From a virus: DNA of 52,855 nucleotides. The notes under the pieces are model-generated. The model saw only the letters and a list, made by a program, of their open reading frames with translations, made no database searches and had not been told where the DNA came from. A program made the position numbers and the translations under genes. The stretch lies in IMG/VR virus record IMGVR_UViG_3300036820_000025, positions 1 through 52,855 of that record; one strand, written 5' to 3'. Shown here piece by piece: positions 1-6,350 of this stretch (the stretch's first letter is position 1; each line of letters begins with the position of its first letter).

Positions 1-47
1 TCGGTAAGCTGTTCAACCAATGGCCCACGCGCCGGGTGAAGGCATGA
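1..47 (+). pseudogene. 3' end of the gene at 52163, split by the contig ends
   Basis: Read in frame, these bases give the last residues of the protein encoded at 52163-52708 (GKLFNQWPTRRVK, then Ala and TGA; the right-hand copy ends in Gly). It is not a separate gene but the left side of the circular join. The stop TGA (45-47) overlaps the ATG at 44-46, so the two genes are translationally coupled across the join. Confidence 0.9.
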
Positions 48-194
48 GCGGGGGCAGGGCATGCAAGGACCCCACGCATAGGCCGGCGTGGGTCGTGCTC
101 GTGCGCGGCGGGAATCATTCAGCGTTCAACGGGTATCGTTGGCAGCCGAGCGCGTACAGCTCAGTGCATTGCCCATGCTGCCCGGCGAACTGGC
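1..194. repeat. Left copy of the terminal direct repeat
   Basis: These 194 bases recur at 52662-52855. By direct comparison they differ at only four positions (43, 49, 59 and 67 of this copy). The repeat means the contig is circular or terminally redundant, with a unique length of 52661 bp. Two of the differences change a residue (the last codon of the gene ending here, and residue 6 of the gene at 44) and two are silent. That pattern suits two natural variants better than random sequencing error. Confidence 0.95.
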
Positions 195-244
195 GCACCA
201 AGGCCAGTTATGTTGCCTCGTTGCCCGACCGGCCACCATATTGA
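44..244 (+). CDS. Small cysteine-containing phage protein, unknown function
   Basis: The product is 66 residues. Its centre reads GGNHSAFNGYRWQPSAYSS, followed by HCPCCPANWRTKASYV near the C-terminus. I recognise this pattern from small uncharacterised proteins of other proteobacterial phages, where the same place usually holds a CxxC-type metal-binding knuckle before WRTKAAYV. The ATG is chosen because it overlaps the preceding stop (ATGA). The N-terminal part (to residue 50) is present again at the right end of the window with one amino-acid change. A zinc-binding role is possible but not shown; function is unknown. Confidence 0.7.
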   Translation: MSGGRACKDPTHRPAWVVLVRGGNHSAFNGYRWQPSAYSSVHCPCCPANWRTKASYVASLPDRPPY

Positions 245-247
245 ACT

Positions 248-289
248 GTGACGCGGCGCACGGTATTCTGACGAGCGCGTCAGTACACT
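248..289 (+). promoter_or_regulatory. Rightward early promoter with palindromic operator
   Basis: It has a GTGACGCGGCGC box (248-259), an 8-bp spacer, the palindrome CTGACGAGCGCGTCAG (268-283) and a TACACT -10-like hexamer (284-289). The box-to-hexamer distance of 36 bp is the same as at the promoters near 13650, 46120, 47548, 49317 and 52150. Nothing at the -35 position resembles TTGACA, so an activator or a phage-specific mode of recognition is likely. It precedes the gene at 320 with about 24 nt of leader carrying a GGAG ribosome site. Confidence 0.75.
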
Positions 290-319
290 ACGCACACTGA
301 CTAAACTGGAGCTACTGAG

Positions 320-481
320 ATGGAAACGATTCGAGAAGATGTCACCAACGCGGTTGCGATGGCTCAGCTTGAGCTGACGCACAGCGAGGCCGCCAAGGCT
401 GACACCTACAATTACAAGCTCATCGAGAGCTACCGGAGCGACCCGGTAGAACTCGGCGAGTGGCCCGGCGACGCGCGATGA
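320..481 (+). CDS. Small hypothetical early protein (53 aa)
   Basis: The 53-residue protein starts METIREDVTNAVAMAQLEL and is probably one or two helices, rich in Glu and Ala. A GGAG site lies 9 nt before the ATG, directly downstream of the operator-bearing promoter at 248-289. Its TGA overlaps the ATG of the next gene. No family is recognised. It heads the 320-2357 operon, and its position behind an early-type promoter suggests early expression. Confidence 0.65.
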   Translation: METIREDVTNAVAMAQLELTHSEAAKADTYNYKLIESYRSDPVELGEWPGDAR

Positions 482-708
482 ACGCCGTCGCCACGCTCGC
501 GTCGCTGGCGCTCTACCTTGTCGGTGGATTCGTTGCTACCGCGGTCGTCGGGCACGTATGGGGCGTCCACGCCGGGGCTGAAGTGATGGCCGCCAATGCA
601 TTACTTGGCTTCGCGCTCATCCCCGGAATTCTCATCGGTCGCCCGCTCGTGCGATGGATCGCGCGGCGCTGGCGCTCACACAACTACAGGATACGCCGCT
701 ATGCGTGA
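478..708 (+). CDS. Small membrane protein
   Basis: The protein has 76 residues from the ATG at 478, which overlaps the previous stop (ATGA). Two hydrophobic segments are visible: about residues 4-29 (ATLASLALYLVGGFVATAVV) and about 38-58 (VMAANALLGFALIPGILIG). A basic tail follows (RRWRSHNYRIRRYA). This is an inner-membrane hairpin topology with a positive C-terminus. Its partner in the operon is a lipoprotein at 1168, so an envelope role is plausible. An in-frame ATG at 460 would lengthen it by six residues but lacks the coupling to the upstream stop. Confidence 0.65.
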   Translation: MNAVATLASLALYLVGGFVATAVVGHVWGVHAGAEVMAANALLGFALIPGILIGRPLVRWIARRWRSHNYRIRRYA

Positions 709-946
709 CACTCCGCATTGCATACATGGACAGTTAATCGGGCATGTCTGCCAGCAATGCCCGTTCGGCTTCGCAATTGCTCATGCTGATGGCATCGAGC
801 GTCACGAGTACGTATACACGGACGGTATCGTCGTGGCTGAGCATGCGATGTGGTCCGAGGACGAATTGCAGATGGCGAACGAACGCGCGCAGATTGCGAC
901 CGGCGGCACGTGGCGTTGGGAGCTGCGCGAAGGGTATTTGTACTAG
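701..946 (+). CDS. Hypothetical protein (81 aa)
   Basis: The ATG at 701 overlaps the end of the membrane-protein gene by 8 bp. The protein has an N-terminal HCIHGQLIGHVCQQC cluster (His/Cys, possibly metal binding) and a C-terminal SEDELQMANERAQIATGGTWRWELREG segment. No family is recognised. The tight overlap and shared strand mark it as part of the 320-2357 operon. Confidence 0.6.
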   Translation: MRDTPHCIHGQLIGHVCQQCPFGFAIAHADGIERHEYVYTDGIVVAEHAMWSEDELQMANERAQIATGGTWRWELREGYLY

Positions 947-958
947 GAGGCATTGAGA

Positions 959-1168
959 ATGACTGACGGTTTTGTGCCAATAAGTGAGCTGGCCCCGCGC
1001 ATCGGCGAGGTTGAGCGCATCGAACTCGCGGGACCGTTTGCATATCATTCGGTTGCGCCCGAGCACGTGGCGCACTACGAACAGATTGCAGCCGGCGCGC
1101 ACGCGCAGATGCTGCGCAGGCTGTGCATGGAAAATTGCGGGCGTCCGCAGCTTAGGAGGGTCAAGTAA
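959..1168 (+). CDS. Hypothetical protein (69 aa)
   Basis: It starts at ATG 959, preceded by TAGGAGG ten bases upstream, a strong ribosome site. The product is 69 residues (MTDGFVPISELAPRIGEVER...). No domain is recognised and it is probably soluble. Its stop TAA (1166-1168) shares its last base with the ATG of the lipoprotein gene at 1168, so the two are translated together. Confidence 0.6.
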   Translation: MTDGFVPISELAPRIGEVERIELAGPFAYHSVAPEHVAHYEQIAAGAHAQMLRRLCMENCGRPQLRRVK

Positions 1169-1725
1169 TGAGCACTCGTGAAATGAAACTGTTGTATTTG
1201 CTCGCACTCGTCACGTGCGCCGCGCTGTGCGTGGGGCTCGGCGGATGCGCCACCATAACGCCGGCTGACTCTACGGTCACGGCCGCAGCTACGGCCAGCG
1301 TTCCCACGGGAACAGAGAGCGCCACGCCCGAGCAGTCGGTCGTATTCCAAAATATAGTGAGCGAGGAAAAAGCCTCGATGTACGCCGAGGGCGCTTGGCT
1401 CGTGCTCGACGGCATCGACACTGCACAGACGATGCGGATAGCGCGCGAGCCCAACCGATTCCAAGAGAACGACCCGATTGCAGCGGCGCTCTATGGTGGC
1501 AAGCACCCCAACCAATACCGCGTGCTCGGCATCAACGTGGCGCTTGCATTCGCTCACACGCTTGTAACCTCGTGGCTCGACGATGAGGTATCGCAGCGCG
1601 AGATAAGCGACCCACACGGCACGCTCGGCGCATGGTATTGTGCGCGGGTTGCGTGGCACGTGGTCTCGATTCTAGGCTCGGGCAGCGCAGTGATTCACAA
1701 CTACAGCATTGGAGTTACGCCGTAA
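1168..1725 (+). CDS. Early phage lipoprotein
   Basis: The 185-residue protein begins MSTREMKLLYLLALVTCAAL and has a hydrophobic core ending in the lipobox LGGC (Cys about residue 27). It should be exported and lipidated at this Cys. A Thr/Ala/Ser-rich linker follows, with the palindrome that encodes VPTGT at 1300-1313, and then a folded domain (residues about 60-185) with several Trp and His. An AGGAGG site precedes the ATG. Phage lipoproteins made early often block superinfection or adsorption (for example Cor and Llp). That role is an inference from location and lipidation, not from homology. Confidence 0.7.
   Translation: MSTREMKLLYLLALVTCAALCVGLGGCATITPADSTVTAAATASVPTGTESATPEQSVVFQNIVSEEKASMYAEGAWLVLDGIDTAQTMRIAREPNRFQENDPIAAALYGGKHPNQYRVLGINVALAFAHTLVTSWLDDEVSQREISDPHGTLGAWYCARVAWHVVSILGSGSAVIHNYSIGVTP
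1300..1313. repeat. Dispersed palindrome GTTCCCACGGGAAC, copy 1
   Basis: One of six copies of GTTCCCRCGGGAAC found in the window (others at 8232, 21888, 37377, 43898 and 50729). It lies in the linker just after the lipobox of the lipoprotein and is read as Val-Pro-Thr-Gly-Thr. All six copies lie inside genes in the same codon phase. Confidence 0.8.
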
Positions 1726-2012
1726 TGTTTATGCGACGTGGAATAGGCGGCCGATTGGGTCCCGTCTCGATTCTCGGGGCTGCCCTCGCTATGGCGATGG
1801 GACAGCAGGTCATCCGCGTACAGCCTGCGCCGGAGCCCATCGAGGCGCCTTCGGCGCCCAAGCCTGCACGCAAGCGTCAGATTGGCACGCGCAAGGGGCG
1901 CCGGGCACTGCATGCAATGCGGCGTCGTGCCGAGCTGCAGCAGAAAAACCGCGGAAACAAAATAGCCGCGGTGCTTGCGAAGGGCAAGCACGGCCACGCA
2001 ATCTACGGATGA
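1725..2012 (+). CDS. Basic hypothetical protein with an N-terminal hydrophobic segment
   Basis: The ATG at 1725 overlaps the lipoprotein stop (TAATG). The 95-residue product has a short hydrophobic stretch (about residues 10-26, GRLGPVSILGAALAMAMG), a Pro-rich section (PAPEPIEAPSAPKP) and a very basic C-terminal half (KRQIGTRKGRRALHAMRRR and onward). The layout could be a membrane-anchored or processed basic protein. No family is recognised. Confidence 0.55.
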   Translation: MFMRRGIGGRLGPVSILGAALAMAMGQQVIRVQPAPEPIEAPSAPKPARKRQIGTRKGRRALHAMRRRAELQQKNRGNKIAAVLAKGKHGHAIYG

Positions 2013-2102
2013 GCCCCGGGGCAGCCCGCGCGCTCGCGTCGATGGCGAGCGACACCCCGCGGGAAATTCAGCGAACAGAAACGCCGCGCACGACAACGCG
2101 GC

Positions 2103-2357
2103 GTGCCCTTCGAGCTGACGTTCGCGCAGTGGTGGGAGCTATGGCAAGAGTCTGGAAAATTCGAGCTGCGCGCGACCAACGGCAAAGGCTACGTGATGCG
2201 TCGCTACGGCGACGAGGGCGCCTACCGCGTGGGCAATGTCTATATCGGCACGCACACCGAGAATGCCATCGAGGGTTGGCGCAATGGATTGTGCAGGGCT
2301 GCTATGATCCGCGATGCCCGCGAGCACGAGCGCCTATACTGCCCTGCCGATGATTGA
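2103..2357 (+). CDS. Conserved small phage protein with GDxGxYxxGNV motif; start possibly frameshifted
   Basis: The protein FELTFAQWWELWQESGKFELR...GDEGAYRVGNVYIGTHTEN is a pattern I recognise from small phage proteins, sometimes annotated as HNH-like. Function is not established. The only usable in-frame start is GTG 2103, but coding-like sequence continues upstream in the same frame (GKFSEQKRRARQRG) to the preceding gene's stop without any start codon. Frame 3 of the same stretch offers ATG 2042 (MASDTPR). A single-base indel in or near the CCCC run at 2055-2058, or a +1 frameshift, would join the two parts. Confidence 0.6.
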   Translation: MPFELTFAQWWELWQESGKFELRATNGKGYVMRRYGDEGAYRVGNVYIGTHTENAIEGWRNGLCRAAMIRDAREHERLYCPADD

Positions 2358-2386
2358 TTAAGCGCGCCAGAAATAGACGCGCAGCG

Positions 2387-2414
2387 GCCCGAGACGAACG
2401 CATTTCCGTCGGGC
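2387..2414. terminator. Hairpin in the convergent gap 2358-2461
   Basis: GCCCGAGACG and CGTCGGGC can pair with a bulged GA around a 10-nt loop. No T-run follows on either strand, so it would be a weak terminator at best. It sits between a rightward operon (ending 2357) and the leftward primase gene (ending 2462), where a terminator is expected. Nothing else was seen in this 104-bp gap. Confidence 0.3.
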
Positions 2415-2461
2415 GCCCATCAATACAAACGGCGCATTGCGCCATCTGAGCCCGACGCATA

Positions 2462-4756
2462 TCACTCGGTCTTAACCCATCGCTTCGCCTGCATGCCGTC
2501 AACCCGCATGTTACGGCTCTCGTACCCCAACTGTTTGAGGGTCCGCGCGACCCGCTTCTCGGCCTTGGCGTCCATGCGCTCTTTATTCATCAGCAGAGCA
2601 TCGCGCAGGACCTCAAACGCTGTGAAGGGGCGCGAGCAGGGGGCCGGCACAACCTCGCCATTAGGGGCCGCTGTGGGCGTTATGAGCCACTGCCCGATGA
2701 CAGTCTCCCACACGTCGCGCTGCTCATGGCGGGAGTGACGGCCTTTCGCAAGGCGCTCGGCCTCCTCGAACTCAACGCCCGGCAGGTCGAGCATTTTGCG
2801 CATTCGGTAGATGTGCGCGCCCTCGGCCCATAGTTGATTGCGGTCGCGCTTTATCAGCTCGCGTAGGATTTGCCCGATTTCCATTGGCAACCATCGGCGC
2901 TGCCCGGTCTCATCGAGCGGTAGATGCTGCTCTTGATTGGTCGTTGCAAAGAGCATCCCGCGACGAGCGTACCGAGTCGGTAGCGTCTGCCACTTCTCGA
3001 CCCACTCCTCGTGTGTGCGCGTAATAACGCGCTTGATGTGCTCGGCTGAACCTGTGGATACGTTGACCATCTCCGCAATTTCCGACACGAGCTTGCCCTT
3101 GAGCATGCGCTTAAAATTGTCGTCATCTTTGGATAGGTCGAGCCCATCGGTAAAAAACTCAGGGTCGGGCACCAATGATTTAAGCGCCGAGGATTTGTAT
3201 AGCCCTTGCTGCCGCGAGAAAAACGTCGGCACCATGTCGAGCTGACAACCGGGCTCGAAGATACGCGAGGCGAGCCCCGACCAAATGTAGCGGCTCACAG
3301 CCTTGGCGTACTCGTCGTCGGCTGCGCCGCAGTAGTCGGCCATGAACCTATCGACGCGCGGCACGCCATCCCACGCGAGGGAATCGAGCCACACCATTGC
3401 GCTGTCGAACTTCAGGCGATCCGCCACGAGCGCGAGCGCATCGCGCATCATGTCTTTGCCGATTGCCGCATAGCGCAGCTCACGTTCGAGCTTTTCACGC
3501 AGCGCAGTCATATCGTTGTCGGTTAGGCGCATCCAATTGGCGCCGCCGTCCCGCGAAATCATGATGCACCCCCGGAACTCATCGAACCCGACCATGGTCT
3601 GCGTCTGCGAGCCTAACGTCTTAACGAGATTGGGCAGGCTGGCCTCGGCGAGCCCCTTACCGTTGATAGTAAGGTTTGCCATCGTCGTGGCTGTGACCGG
3701 AGGCGGCGGGGGCTCGGCTCCGACAATCTCAACAGTTAGAGTAGTGCCGGTTACAGCGTCCGGCGTCCCGCTTAGCTGCGCCGATGAGGTCTCCGCGGGG
3801 GGTGCAGAAGACAACGGCAGGGACTGCGCGGGCTCAGCATACCACTGCGTTTGAGACGCGCAAGCCCGCAGTATCGTGCCCCGGAAGTAATCGGGCCGGT
3901 GCCACTTGTCGCGCTGCAGTCCCTCGCATTTCCACATCAGCCGGGCCATGCGTTCGCAATCGTTGCCGGTCCAAAACGCGAGATGATTCGCGAGCGCGAT
4001 GTCGGCGCCCGAGCGGTCCCACGCATCGTGTCCGTTCTGCGTGGGGAAGGCTCGCGACAGAACATCAACGTTGGCCGTCCACAGAGCCGCGAATGAGGCG
4101 CCCTTGCCGAACGCGGCCTGTGCTGAGGTCGAGCGCATGGCCCGGTCTAGGAGCGCCGTATCGTCTGCAGGGCCACGCCACGCGGCGACAGGCTTGTCGG
4201 TCCATTCGACGGTGCCGTCGGTTTCCTCGCGCGGCGGGAAGTAGGCGGCAAGGAACCGCAATAGAGTGCCGGTACAGTCGGTCAGCACTGAGCCCGAAAT
4301 ATGCTGCCCAAGAGCGATGAACCGCGCCTCGGTATAGCACTCGGCCCGGTAATCGCTGTTGCGCGTGCGATGGTCGGGCAGCTCGCCGTGATAAGCACCG
4401 ATGATATGACCGCCCGTGCCGCTGACACTGCGCTCGACGTAGGCGTCGGGGAACCACTGCAGGAACGCGGCCACGTGGGGCTGCCAGCCGCCGGAGGGCT
4501 CGACGCATTGGTCAAAGTCGATGGCGAATCGTCCTGACTCGCGCGTAATGACGATGCCCACGCCGTAGCCGGCGCCCCATTGCTCGGCCCACATCGCGGC
4601 CTCGGCCGGCAGCATGTGCGTAGCAGGGTCCTGCGCGTTGATGGCTTCGCCCGAGAGCGGGTCAATCGGTATCTTGTCCGTCTTGCCGTTCTCTCGGGGA
4701 ACGAGCTTGTACAGGACGAACAAGCGCCGGTTTGACAGCTCGTCAAGTATGCTCAT
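2462..4756 (-). CDS. Primase-polymerase/VirE-type helicase, probable replication initiator
   Basis: The protein has 764 residues. The N-terminal part looks like an archaeo-eukaryotic primase (prim-pol) fold: FAIDFD (residues 77-82, acidic pair D80/D82), SGTGGH (112-117) and RFIALGQH (145-152). A linker rich in Pro (about 305-355) leads to a VirE/VapE-type ATPase domain (about 440-640) with ATTNQEQHLPLDETGQRRW (604-622). The P-loop is odd: SRQQGLYKSS (514-523) replaces GxQGxGKST and lacks the first Gly. It should prime DNA and unwind the origin. The start overlaps the -10 of an antisense promoter; its own ribosome site is weak. The TetR-type gene lies 55 bp upstream. Confidence 0.85.
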   Translation of the reverse strand: MSILDELSNRRLFVLYKLVPRENGKTDKIPIDPLSGEAINAQDPATHMLPAEAAMWAEQWGAGYGVGIVITRESGRFAIDFDQCVEPSGGWQPHVAAFLQWFPDAYVERSVSGTGGHIIGAYHGELPDHRTRNSDYRAECYTEARFIALGQHISGSVLTDCTGTLLRFLAAYFPPREETDGTVEWTDKPVAAWRGPADDTALLDRAMRSTSAQAAFGKGASFAALWTANVDVLSRAFPTQNGHDAWDRSGADIALANHLAFWTGNDCERMARLMWKCEGLQRDKWHRPDYFRGTILRACASQTQWYAEPAQSLPLSSAPPAETSSAQLSGTPDAVTGTTLTVEIVGAEPPPPPVTATTMANLTINGKGLAEASLPNLVKTLGSQTQTMVGFDEFRGCIMISRDGGANWMRLTDNDMTALREKLERELRYAAIGKDMMRDALALVADRLKFDSAMVWLDSLAWDGVPRVDRFMADYCGAADDEYAKAVSRYIWSGLASRIFEPGCQLDMVPTFFSRQQGLYKSSALKSLVPDPEFFTDGLDLSKDDDNFKRMLKGKLVSEIAEMVNVSTGSAEHIKRVITRTHEEWVEKWQTLPTRYARRGMLFATTNQEQHLPLDETGQRRWLPMEIGQILRELIKRDRNQLWAEGAHIYRMRKMLDLPGVEFEEAERLAKGRHSRHEQRDVWETVIGQWLITPTAAPNGEVVPAPCSRPFTAFEVLRDALLMNKERMDAKAEKRVARTLKQLGYESRNMRVDGMQAKRWVKTE

Positions 4757-4759
4757 AAT
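4732..4759 (+). promoter_or_regulatory. Near-consensus sigma70 promoter, antisense to the primase start
   Basis: TTGACA (4732-4737), a 16-bp spacer and CATAAT (4754-4759) match the sigma70 consensus at 11 of 12 positions, the best promoter seen in the window. It points rightward, against the primase gene whose ATG is at 4756-4754. Transcription would start about 4764-4768 and meet the terminator at 4783-4813. A TGAC/GTCA inverted pair (4733-4745) resembles a shortened form of the genome's operator. Confidence 0.65.
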
Positions 4760-4765
4760 GGCCGG

Positions 4766-4813
4766 GTGCGTGCGGTGACATTGGGCGGGCTCTCACGGGC
4801 TCGCCCTCTTTTT
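4766..4813 (+). ncRNA. Predicted OOP-like antisense small RNA (about 48 nt)
   Basis: This is the stretch between the strong rightward promoter and the terminator. There is no room for a coding gene. The RNA would be complementary to the 5' leader of the primase mRNA and to the last bases of the TetR-type gene. The arrangement resembles lambda OOP RNA, a short terminated antisense transcript between a regulator gene and a replication gene. Existence and start site are predicted, not shown. Confidence 0.5.
4783..4813 (+). terminator. Intrinsic terminator, rightward
   Basis: GGGCGGGCTC (4783-4792) pairs with GGGCTCGCCC (4797-4806) through ten pairs (two are G-U) around the four-base loop TCAC. 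TCTTTTT follows. The T-run is on the + strand, so it stops rightward RNA although both flanking genes run leftward. This is why a dedicated rightward small RNA is proposed. Confidence 0.75.
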
Positions 4814-5108
4814 ACGCGGCCAGTATGCGCGCAGCTTTACGCTTCAGTGCCTCCGGGGCTTTTCTAGTTGGCAGGTAGTCGATTGCGAGCCCCTGCGCGA
4901 CGACTTCTAATACCTCGTGCTCGATGGCGTGGGCCATGATCGCGGCGCGCATATCCCGCATTGTGCCGAAATGGTACGACACAGTGCCCTCGACGCAGCC
5001 CGCGGCCTTGGCGATTTCAACGCGAAACACCCGCATAAACCCTTTCTGCTTCGACAGATTGACGGCCGCCTGCAATATGGCGTTTTTTAGGGCGACTGTG
5101 TTTTGCAT
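4812..5108 (-). CDS. TetR-type DNA-binding domain protein, candidate master regulator
   Basis: The protein has 98 residues. Residues 8-60 match the N-terminal helix-turn-helix of the TetR family (ILQAAVNLSKQKGFMRV, then EIAKAAGCVEGTVSYHFG, then MRAAIM). The usual C-terminal ligand and dimerisation domain of about 120 residues is absent; only a 38-residue tail remains. The gene's own upstream region carries the palindrome TTGACGTAGCCGTCAG, of which seven further copies lie at other phage gene starts. It is the only recognisable DNA-binding regulator here, so I propose it binds these sites and autoregulates. Whether it represses or activates cannot be told from sequence. Confidence 0.75.
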   Translation of the reverse strand: MQNTVALKNAILQAAVNLSKQKGFMRVFRVEIAKAAGCVEGTVSYHFGTMRDMRAAIMAHAIEHEVLEVVAQGLAIDYLPTRKAPEALKRKAARILAA

Positions 5109-5114
5109 GTGCGT

Positions 5115-5144
5115 ATCCTACTGTAGCGCTGACGGCTACGTCAA
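5115..5144 (-). promoter_or_regulatory. Leftward operator/promoter of the TetR-type gene
   Basis: On the minus strand the order is TTGACGTAGCCGTCAG (5144-5129), CGC, TACAGT (5125-5120), overlapping TAGGAT (5120-5115), then ATG at 5108. TTGACG and TAGGAT are 18 bp apart and could be -35 and -10, which would make the mRNA leaderless. Alternatively AGGA (5119-5116) is a ribosome site and the start lies further upstream. The block is almost the same as that at 44093-44064. Confidence 0.6.
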
Positions 5145-5608
5145 AGAGTGTCGGCAGTATTTGTGATGATAGCCCGGCCGCCCTGCGCGTTGACGAGGGC
5201 CGCCCATTTATTTTGTGCCATGTCTTCAAGGCTGTTAGATGGTTTCCAATTACGGCGCTTGCATTCCACGCTGAGGAATTGCGCGACGACACGCCCCACC
5301 ATCTCGGGCCGTATCACGAGCGGCTGCCATCCGATGAGATCCCCCGATTTAAACTCGTCGCCAAGCTGCTTAGAATCATTGGCGAGCCCGTACCGCACGA
5401 ACGTTCCCGAAGCCATTTTGCCGGCGCCGCGGTTGTTGCGGAATAGATAGCGGCCTGACTTTGCAGCCGCTAAGCGTACCTCAGACTGCACCCGCGCCTC
5501 AAGGTCGTTATCATCAGCCGGCGCGATGTACTGCGCAGATTCGCACAGCTCGCGCAGCGCCTCGGGCGGTATCTTCCATTTGAGCGCCCATTCGATTAAT
5601 GAAGCCAT
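5141..5608 (-). CDS. VRR-NUC domain nuclease
   Basis: The protein has about 155 residues. It carries the VRR-NUC signature order: VQSEVRLAAAKSGRYLFRNN, then VRYGLAND, then KSGDLIG (acidic residue), then FLSVECKRRNW (the E-x-K of the PD-(D/E)xK core), and a C-terminal QGGRAII segment. The family is a compact endonuclease fold thought to act as a Holliday junction or flap nuclease in phage replication. The start is taken as ATG 5608 because an upstream ATG at 5623 increases overlap with the DUF1643 gene and has no ribosome site. It ends within the TetR-type gene's promoter region. Confidence 0.85.
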   Translation of the reverse strand: MASLIEWALKWKIPPEALRELCESAQYIAPADDNDLEARVQSEVRLAAAKSGRYLFRNNRGAGKMASGTFVRYGLANDSKQLGDEFKSGDLIGWQPLVIRPEMVGRVVAQFLSVECKRRNWKPSNSLEDMAQNKWAALVNAQGGRAIITNTADTL

Positions 5609-6093
5609 CGGGTAGGGTTCCATAGTTGGGGTTCGAGGTCGCCCGGCAAGTACAGCGGGTGCTGCGGATTGCCGGCCTTAGTGACGCGCATTGAGTAGAT
5701 GGGGCCAAGCGGGTGCATAGTGTTGACCGCGCGCTGCGCGAGGTCCTTGTGCGCCTTGTCGCCCCATCCGCAGATGACTTTCGCAGCGTAGGCGATAGCG
5801 TTCACGAGCCACGCATCATTGGTAGATAGCACGTGTTCGGGCGGCACCGTGGCGAGCTTGGGGTCAGTCGAGCGGAACGGATTTGTGTTGACCACGACCA
5901 TAGCCGCATAACGCCAATCGAGCGTATATTGCCACAAGCGCCGCACCGTGGGGTCGTCTTGCTCCTCGTCGGCTGTGCTCGGATTGTTGAGCACCCACGC
6001 AATAAAGGACATGCCCGGTTGCCACGAGTCGATGCAACGGCCGAGTTGCATACGGTACAGCCGGTCGGGGCTGATGACTGCCCAGCGGCGCAT
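5596..6093 (-). CDS. DUF1643 family protein
   Basis: The protein has 165 residues and the family hallmark LNNPSTADEEQDDPTVRRL near residues 35-53, then VVVNTNPFRSTDP and CGWGDKA. DUF1643 proteins occur in many phages and bacterial genomes; their biochemical role is unknown. The gene lies between the nuclease gene (overlap about 13-28 bp, depending on the nuclease start) and a small gene that ends at its own first base, so it is part of one tightly coupled replication operon read leftward. Confidence 0.85.
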   Translation of the reverse strand: MRRWAVISPDRLYRMQLGRCIDSWQPGMSFIAWVLNNPSTADEEQDDPTVRRLWQYTLDWRYAAMVVVNTNPFRSTDPKLATVPPEHVLSTNDAWLVNAIAYAAKVICGWGDKAHKDLAQRAVNTMHPLGPIYSMRVTKAGNPQHPLYLPGDLEPQLWNPTRWLH

Positions 6094-6350
6094 TAGAACG
6101 GCACCGCGTCAGATTTTGAGTACCAATCGCGCATAGCCTGCGCCACGTCGAGCGCATCATAAAATTTCTGCCGCTGCTCGACGGTCATTGCAAGCCATCC
6201 GCCTTTACTCTCGCGGTACTGCGTGGCCCACATGATGACTGCGGCCGGTGCCGCCGGGTCGTTGGCGCGCAGCACGAACACGGGCTCGTCAAGCTCGGCG
6301 CGATTCCAGCACGAACGCGGCTCGATGATGTTGTCGGCTTTGGTGCTCAT
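6093..6350 (-). CDS. Conserved small phage protein (85 aa)
   Basis: The product contains RSCWNRAELDEPVFVLRANDPAAP and a C-terminal helix (TVEQRQKFYDALDVAQAMRDWY). I recognise the RSCWNRAxxxEPVFVLRAND pattern from small uncharacterised proteins next to helicase or nuclease genes of other phages. No function is known. The ATG overlaps the helicase stop, and its own stop overlaps the DUF1643 start. Confidence 0.7.
   Translation of the reverse strand: MSTKADNIIEPRSCWNRAELDEPVFVLRANDPAAPAAVIMWATQYRESKGGWLAMTVEQRQKFYDALDVAQAMRDWYSKSDAVPF

Noticed and set aside
4689-4703. GTTCTCTCGGGGAAC as a seventh copy of the dispersed palindrome
   Set aside because: The length is 15 and only the outer GTTC/GAAC matches; it is probably chance.
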